Below are positions 5,518 through 8,681 of a stretch of DNA of 8,681 nt, piece by piece. Each line of letters starts with the position of its first letter. Within the stretch, counting starts at the first letter, position 1. Source of the DNA: an uncultured Lachnospiraceae bacterium (GTDB lineage: Bacteria; Bacillota; Clostridia; Lachnospirales; Lachnospiraceae); NCBI GenBank assembly GCA_902476645.1, contig CABSEG010000093.1, forward strand, positions 1 to 8,681. The letters are read 5' to 3'. The position numbers were made by a program, and so were the translations under genes. The notes below the pieces were generated by a model, which saw only the letters and a program-made list of their open reading frames with translations, had not been told where the DNA came from and made no database searches.

Positions 5518-6618
5518 ATGGCAGGTTCTACATTTGGTAATCTTTTTCGCATTACAACCTGGGGAGAATCCCATGGCAAGGGCATCGGCGTGGTCGTAGA
5601 CGGGTGTCCCGCCGGCCTGGAACTGACGGAAGAAGACATTCAAAAATTTCTGGACAGACGAAGGCCCGGTCAAAACCGCTATACAACATCCAGAAAAGAA
5701 GCGGATGCCGTGGAAATTTTATCCGGAGTCTTTGAGGGAAAAACCACTGGCACCCCCATCTCTCTGGTGGTGTTTAACCGAGATCAGCGTTCCCAGGATT
5801 ACAGTGAAATCGCAGGCTATTATCGTCCGGGCCATGCAGATCTGACCTACGACATCAAATACGGTTTTCGCGACTATCGGGGAGGTGGACGTTCCTCCGG
5901 CCGGGAAACCATCGGCAGGGTTGCGGCCGGTGCCATTGCCTCTAAGATCCTGGATCGGCTGGGCGTACAAGTTCTGGCTTACACTAAGTCCATTGGACCT
6001 GTCACCGCAGATCCTGCCCGTTTTGATCCCAGCGTCATATCGGAAAATCCCCTGCGTATGCCGGATCAAAAGGCAGCCCAGGAAGCAGAAATTTTTTTGC
6101 AGGATTGTATCAAAAGCCACGATTCATCCGGCGGTATCATCGAATGTGTGGTAAAGAATATGAAACCCGGAATCGGAGACCCTGTATTCGAAAAGTTAAA
6201 TGCCAATCTGGCCAAAGCCGTCTGTTCCGTTGGCGCGGTTAAGGGCTTCGAGATCGGAGATGGATTTGCCGTTGCAAAGGCCCTGGGCCATGAAAACAAT
6301 GACCAGTACACCAAATCCCCGGATGGAAAGACGCTCAAACTAACCAATCATTCCGGGGGAATTTTAGGCGGCATCAGCGATGGAAGTGATATCCTGATTC
6401 GGGCTGCCATCAAACCGACCCCCTCCATCTACCGGGAACAGTCCACCATTACCAAAGATGGTAAGACCGTTCAGGTTCATATCAAGGGCCGTCACGATCC
6501 TGTCATTGTACCAAGAGCTGTGGTGGTAATCGAATCTATGGTGGCCCTCACCATTTTAGATATGATGCTTGCGGGTATCGGGGCACGGATGGACCGTCTG
6601 GAACAATTTTACCGGTGA
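5518..6618 (+). CDS. aroC: Chorismate synthase
   Basis: AroC converts 5-enolpyruvylshikimate 3-phosphate to chorismate, the last common step of aromatic amino acid and folate precursor synthesis. It needs reduced FMN and works as a cytoplasmic tetramer. The 366 residues match the family length. Signature motifs are clear: WGESHGKGIG...DGCPAG (15-33), RRPGQ (48-52), RPGHADLTYDIKYGFRDYRG (103-122), GGGRSSGRETIGRVAAGAIA (122-141), and GRHDPVIVPRA (324-334). The invariant histidine H19 is in GESHG, and H106 is in RPGHAD. The ATG at 5518 has GAGGTG (5505-5510) at 7 bases. The gene is monocistronic here: it has its own promoter and ends at a strong terminator, with no other shikimate genes beside it. 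Confidence 0.97.
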   Translation: MAGSTFGNLFRITTWGESHGKGIGVVVDGCPAGLELTEEDIQKFLDRRRPGQNRYTTSRKEADAVEILSGVFEGKTTGTPISLVVFNRDQRSQDYSEIAGYYRPGHADLTYDIKYGFRDYRGGGRSSGRETIGRVAAGAIASKILDRLGVQVLAYTKSIGPVTADPARFDPSVISENPLRMPDQKAAQEAEIFLQDCIKSHDSSGGIIECVVKNMKPGIGDPVFEKLNANLAKAVCSVGAVKGFEIGDGFAVAKALGHENNDQYTKSPDGKTLKLTNHSGGILGGISDGSDILIRAAIKPTPSIYREQSTITKDGKTVQVHIKGRHDPVIVPRAVVVIESMVALTILDMMLAGIGARMDRLEQFYR

Positions 6619-6643
6619 TCTTCTTAAAAGAAGGATTTGTTCT

Positions 6644-6681
6644 AAAAAAGGGCCCCGAACTTTCTGTCCGGGGCCTTTTTT
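6644..6681. terminator. Bidirectional intrinsic terminator between aroC and the lactonase gene
   Basis: GGCCCCG (6651-6657) pairs with CGGGGCC (6669-6675) around an 11-base loop, flanked by six A (6644-6649) and six T (6676-6681). Read on either strand it is a GC-rich hairpin followed by a U-tract, so it can end aroC transcripts (plus) and lactonase transcripts (minus). The lactonase stop codon (6680-6682) overlaps the plus-strand T-tract. Confidence 0.92.
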
Positions 6682-7732
6682 AATCTCCTACTTTAGAAAT
6701 CAAAATACAGTTTGGTGTCTCAATGGAAATAGGTTTGCCTTTCATAATCAGCAGTCCTTTCTCATAATCGATATGGAAGAATCGAATATCATTGGACTCG
6801 TGATTTAATACCACCAGCGTCTGCTCATCCGGGAACACTGCCACATCTTTTGGATACTTTCCGCTGATTGGAAGGATACATACCTTTGTAAGCATCCCTG
6901 TCTCCGGATCAATCTTAAACACACCCGCACTGTTATCTCCAGCAGTAGAGCAGTACAAGTATTTTCCGCTGGGCGCAATGCGCAGCCCTGAAGCTGCACA
7001 GGGCTCGTCTTCATCCATAGGAGTCTTTACCGTCTGCAACAGCTCAAATTTCGGAGATTTGCCGGAACCGTCATAGGAATAAACCAAAATCTCATTGCTC
7101 AGCTCACAGATCACATAGGCAAATCTGCCGTCTCTGCTAAACCGAATCCATCTGGGACCGGATTCCAGTTCGCACCGCAAAATGTCATAGAGCTTCAGTT
7201 TCCCGGTCACGGGATGCACCGTATAAAGCTTAATCTGGTCGATTCCATTATCTACCACACACAGATACTTTCCATCCGGTGTCGGCATCGCACAGCTGAC
7301 ATGGGGTCTGAAATTCCGCTCTGCCACGCTTCCGAGTCCCTTATGGAAAATTCCATCCATCACACTTCCTAATCTTCCGTCCTTATGAATACGAACTACC
7401 GTAATCTTTCCGTCGTGATACCCGGCCACAAACAGGAATCTCCCTGTAATATCCGTGGATACGAAGCACCCTCTCATCCCATCAATTCCCACCTTATTTA
7501 CCGGTGTCAAATCTCCGTTTTCATCGATTTTCAACACTTCCACTCCCTCATCCGCAATGGAATACAAATACTTTCCATTATTGGATTTGGCAATATGAGA
7601 AGCGTTATTGACCGGAACTACGTTGCGCTCCGTCATATACCCATTCTCCACGTCCAGGTCATATACATGAATACCAATGCTGCTTCCATGAGTATATGTC
7701 CCCACATATGCCACATATCTATCCTTACTCAT
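6680..7732 (-). CDS. Lactonase family protein (seven-bladed beta-propeller, 6-phosphogluconolactonase-like)
   Basis: This 350-residue protein belongs to the YbhE/Pgl-type lactonase family, whose best known member hydrolyses 6-phosphogluconolactone in the pentose phosphate pathway. It begins with the family's YVGTYT (9-14) and carries repeated blade motifs: SNNGKYLYSIAD (50-61), TDITGRFLFVAGY (93-105), TPDGKYLCVVDNG (151-163), SGPRWIRFSRDGRFAYVICE (191-210), APSGKYLYCS (253-262) and PDEQTLVVLNH (301-311). The usual PHxH region reads RPHVSCAM (142-149), so one catalytic-region His is changed. Substrate identity is therefore uncertain. No signal peptide is seen, so it is probably cytoplasmic. 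I chose the ATG at 7732 over the in-frame ATG at 7765 because AAGGAGG (7741-7747) lies 8 bases before it and MSKDRYVAYVGTYT matches the family beginning. It is convergent with aroC and divergent from the XRE-cupin regulator. Confidence 0.88.
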   Translation of the reverse strand: MSKDRYVAYVGTYTHGSSIGIHVYDLDVENGYMTERNVVPVNNASHIAKSNNGKYLYSIADEGVEVLKIDENGDLTPVNKVGIDGMRGCFVSTDITGRFLFVAGYHDGKITVVRIHKDGRLGSVMDGIFHKGLGSVAERNFRPHVSCAMPTPDGKYLCVVDNGIDQIKLYTVHPVTGKLKLYDILRCELESGPRWIRFSRDGRFAYVICELSNEILVYSYDGSGKSPKFELLQTVKTPMDEDEPCAASGLRIAPSGKYLYCSTAGDNSAGVFKIDPETGMLTKVCILPISGKYPKDVAVFPDEQTLVVLNHESNDIRFFHIDYEKGLLIMKGKPISIETPNCILISKVGD

Positions 7733-7740
7733 TGTCCTAT

Positions 7741-7747
7741 CCTCCTT
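7741..7747 (-). promoter_or_regulatory. Ribosome binding site deciding the lactonase start
   Basis: AAGGAGG on the minus strand, 8 bases before the ATG at 7732, is nearly ideal. It lies inside the longer in-frame alternative that begins at 7765, which argues against that longer start. Confidence 0.75.
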
Positions 7748-7796
7748 CTGCGTCACGCTTATCAACCTGTGCAGCTTTTACCGCAATTCTGTTATC

Positions 7797-7825
7797 ATCT
7801 TATCATATACGTTTCCATTTGTTAA
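7797..7825 (-). promoter_or_regulatory. Candidate promoter of the lactonase gene
   Basis: TTAACA (7820-7825) and TAAGAT (7797-7802) on the minus strand are 17 bases apart; the -35 matches five and the -10 four of six consensus positions. The leader would be about 57 bases. It is the best candidate found, but clearly weaker than the other promoters in the window. Confidence 0.45.
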
Positions 7826-7855
7826 TAGAAAATCACAAGAAAAGGGGAAAAATCG

Positions 7856-7883
7856 TTGACATCCCCTCTGTATGGGGTATAAT
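7856..7883 (+). promoter_or_regulatory. Sigma-A promoter of the XRE-cupin regulator
   Basis: TTGACA (7856-7861) and TATAAT (7878-7883) are both perfect and are separated by 16 bases. The spacer holds a small inverted repeat, CCCC (7863-7866) and GGGG (7874-7877), just before the -10. The start of transcription is predicted near 7891, with a leader of about 61 bases. Confidence 0.82.
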
Positions 7884-7898
7884 CATCCTTAGATTCCT

Positions 7899-7915
7899 GT
7901 TTAGTTTTACTAAAC
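7899..7915. promoter_or_regulatory. Perfect 7-3-7 inverted repeat, probable operator
   Basis: GTTTAGT-TTT-ACTAAAC is a perfect inverted repeat placed about 9 to 25 bases after the predicted start of transcription of the XRE-cupin gene. Its size and AT-rich symmetry suit a dimeric helix-turn-helix repressor, so self-repression is the natural guess. It is followed by TTTTTG and might be read as a hairpin, but the stem has only two G-C pairs and is too weak for a terminator. Confidence 0.5.
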
Positions 7916-7937
7916 TTTTTGTTTATCAATTTTTTTG

Positions 7938-7945
7938 AAAGGAGG
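7938..7945 (+). promoter_or_regulatory. Ribosome binding site deciding the XRE-cupin start
   Basis: AAAGGAGG sits 6 bases before the ATG at 7952 and inside the longer in-frame alternative from 7919, so the shorter 179-residue protein is preferred. Confidence 0.75.
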
Positions 7946-7951
7946 ACTCTT

Positions 7952-8491
7952 ATGCAGATTGGGAAAAAACTAAAAGAGCTTCGGATTGCCAAAGGACTGA
8001 CTCAGGAAGAATTAGCAAACCGTTCTGAGCTCTCTAAGGGATTCATCTCCCAATTAGAGAGAGATCTAACCTCCCCCTCCATTGCCACGCTGATGGATAT
8101 TCTACAATGCCTGGGGACAAATCTAAATGAATTTTTTCAGGAAACCTCTGAAGAACAGATCGTCTTTCATGATGAGGATTATTTTCAAAAGACCGATAAG
8201 GAATACTCCAACACCATTGAATGGATCATCCCAAACGCCCAGAAAAATATCATGGAACCCATCCGTCTGACCCTGGAACCCGGTGGTTCCACCTATCCGG
8301 ATGTTCCCCATGAGGGGGAAGAGTTCGGATATATTCTCCACGGAACTGTCACCATTCACCTGGGAAACCGGAAAATCAAGGCCAAAAAAGGAGAATCCTT
8401 TTATTTTCAGCCCACACAACAGCATTATATCGTAAATCACGGAAAAACCCCTGCTCTCATTCTCTGGGTCAGCTCTCCTCCCAGTTTTTAA
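7952..8491 (+). CDS. XRE-family transcriptional regulator with C-terminal cupin domain
   Basis: This 179-residue protein joins an N-terminal helix-turn-helix (about residues 4-62; KKLKELRIAKGLTQEELA, then SKGFISQLERDLTSPSIATL) to a cupin beta-barrel (about 104-175; LEPGGSTYPDVPHEGEEFGYILHG, then GESFYFQPTQQHYIVNH). Cupin candidate ligands are H120, E122 or E124 and H158, so a metal or small ligand may be sensed. Proteins of this design (PuuR-like) usually repress transport or catabolic genes, and close relatives are, from memory, often beside spermidine/putrescine ABC transporter genes, which are not visible here. I chose the ATG at 7952 because AAAGGAGG (7938-7945) lies 6 bases before it and MQIGKKLKELR is the usual beginning; the longer ATG at 7919 would add MFINFFERRTL and lies before the binding site. 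Its own promoter and a nearby inverted repeat suggest autoregulation. The ligand is unknown. Confidence 0.92.
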   Translation: MQIGKKLKELRIAKGLTQEELANRSELSKGFISQLERDLTSPSIATLMDILQCLGTNLNEFFQETSEEQIVFHDEDYFQKTDKEYSNTIEWIIPNAQKNIMEPIRLTLEPGGSTYPDVPHEGEEFGYILHGTVTIHLGNRKIKAKKGESFYFQPTQQHYIVNHGKTPALILWVSSPPSF

Positions 8492-8514
8492 GGGCAAGAA
8501 AGAAGCATTCACTC

Positions 8515-8542
8515 TTTACAGGACAATGCATACAAGTATAAA
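8515..8542 (+). promoter_or_regulatory. Promoter of the gene starting at 8610
   Basis: TTTACA (8515-8520) and TATAAA (8537-8542) are 16 bases apart; each matches five of six consensus positions. It lies 24 bases after the XRE-cupin stop codon with no terminator between, so the downstream gene may be read both from here and from the regulator's promoter. A short inverted repeat ACGG-ATTA-CCGT (8554-8565) lies in the leader. Confidence 0.6.
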
Positions 8543-8609
8543 ATAAGGCGGGGACGGATTACCGTTTCGCTCCATCATTCAAAAAGCAGTATACAGGAGG
8601 TAATCATCT

Positions 8610-8681
8610 ATGACATTTCAGGAAATAAAACCAAGTGAACTGAACAAAAATCCATTTACTATGATCGGAAAGGAATGGCTG
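8610..8681 (+). CDS. Start of a flavin reductase family protein, truncated by the window edge
   Basis: Only 24 residues are visible (MTFQEIKPSELNKNPFTMIG, then KEWL). The pattern of an acidic/polar start, then NPFxMIGKEW, resembles the N-terminus of FMN-binding flavin reductase-like proteins common in Clostridia, which bind FMN and reduce flavins using NAD(P)H. The ATG at 8610 has AGGAGGT (8595-8601) at 8 bases. The family call rests on memory of such N-termini and the FMN-binding core is outside the window, so it is tentative; that a gene begins here is secure. It lies downstream of the XRE-cupin regulator in the same direction and may be its target. Confidence 0.6.
   Translation, partial: MTFQEIKPSELNKNPFTMIGKEWL

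Noticed and set aside
7899..7920. Intrinsic terminator at GTTTAGT-TTT-ACTAAAC followed by TTTTT
   Set aside because: The stem has only two G-C pairs and a 3-base loop and sits just after a start of transcription; an operator is the more likely reading.
1..8681. Mobile elements, CRISPR repeats, tRNA or rRNA genes
   Set aside because: No transposase-like protein, regularly spaced repeats, cloverleaf or rRNA-like segments were seen on either strand.

Overview
The window looks like the chromosome of a low-to-moderate GC Gram-positive anaerobe of the Clostridia, most likely a Lachnospiraceae-type bacterium. This is inferred from strong AGGAGG-type ribosome binding sites, near-consensus sigma-A promoters, a lipoteichoic acid (LTA) synthase family protein, and the feel of the LysA, CorA and HTH-cupin proteins. 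No species can be named from the sequence alone. I see no mobile element, CRISPR array, tRNA or rRNA.

Left part (1-5347), all on the minus strand. In transcription order it runs: a small LysM protein; a long corA leader; corA (CorA-family Mg2+ channel); a rhomboid-like membrane protein with a zinc-binding-type tail; an LTA synthase-like sulfatase-fold enzyme that starts with TTG; and lysA (diaminopimelate decarboxylase, cut by the left edge). The corA, rhomboid-like and LTA synthase-like genes are separated by only 12 and 19 bases, so they very likely form one operon. The operon is read from a perfect consensus promoter whose -35 box overlaps the lysM stop codon. lysA has its own perfect consensus promoter just after the LTA synthase-like gene. 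The theme is the cell envelope: Mg2+ supply, a membrane adaptor-like protein, anionic polymer synthesis, and the enzyme that consumes the peptidoglycan precursor diaminopimelate.

The most unusual stretch is the roughly 213-base corA leader (about 5058-4846). It holds a terminator-like hairpin, then a 19-codon upstream reading frame with a good ribosome binding site, then a 14-bp hairpin. The 5' arm of that hairpin contains the small frame's stop codon, and its loop could pair with the corA Shine-Dalgarno sequence. This suggests translation-coupled control of Mg2+ uptake by a leader peptide, similar in idea to enterobacterial mgtL and corL. It is a hypothesis from sequence only.

Middle (5348-6682). 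aroC (chorismate synthase) stands alone on the plus strand with its own promoter, divergent from lysM. It ends at a bidirectional terminator shared with the convergent gene.

Right part (6680-8681). A beta-propeller lactonase-family gene on the minus strand is divergent from an XRE-cupin regulator on the plus strand. The regulator's promoter is followed by a perfect 7-3-7 inverted repeat that looks like an autoregulatory operator. A gene whose first 24 residues resemble the flavin reductase family starts at 8610 with its own promoter and is cut by the right edge.
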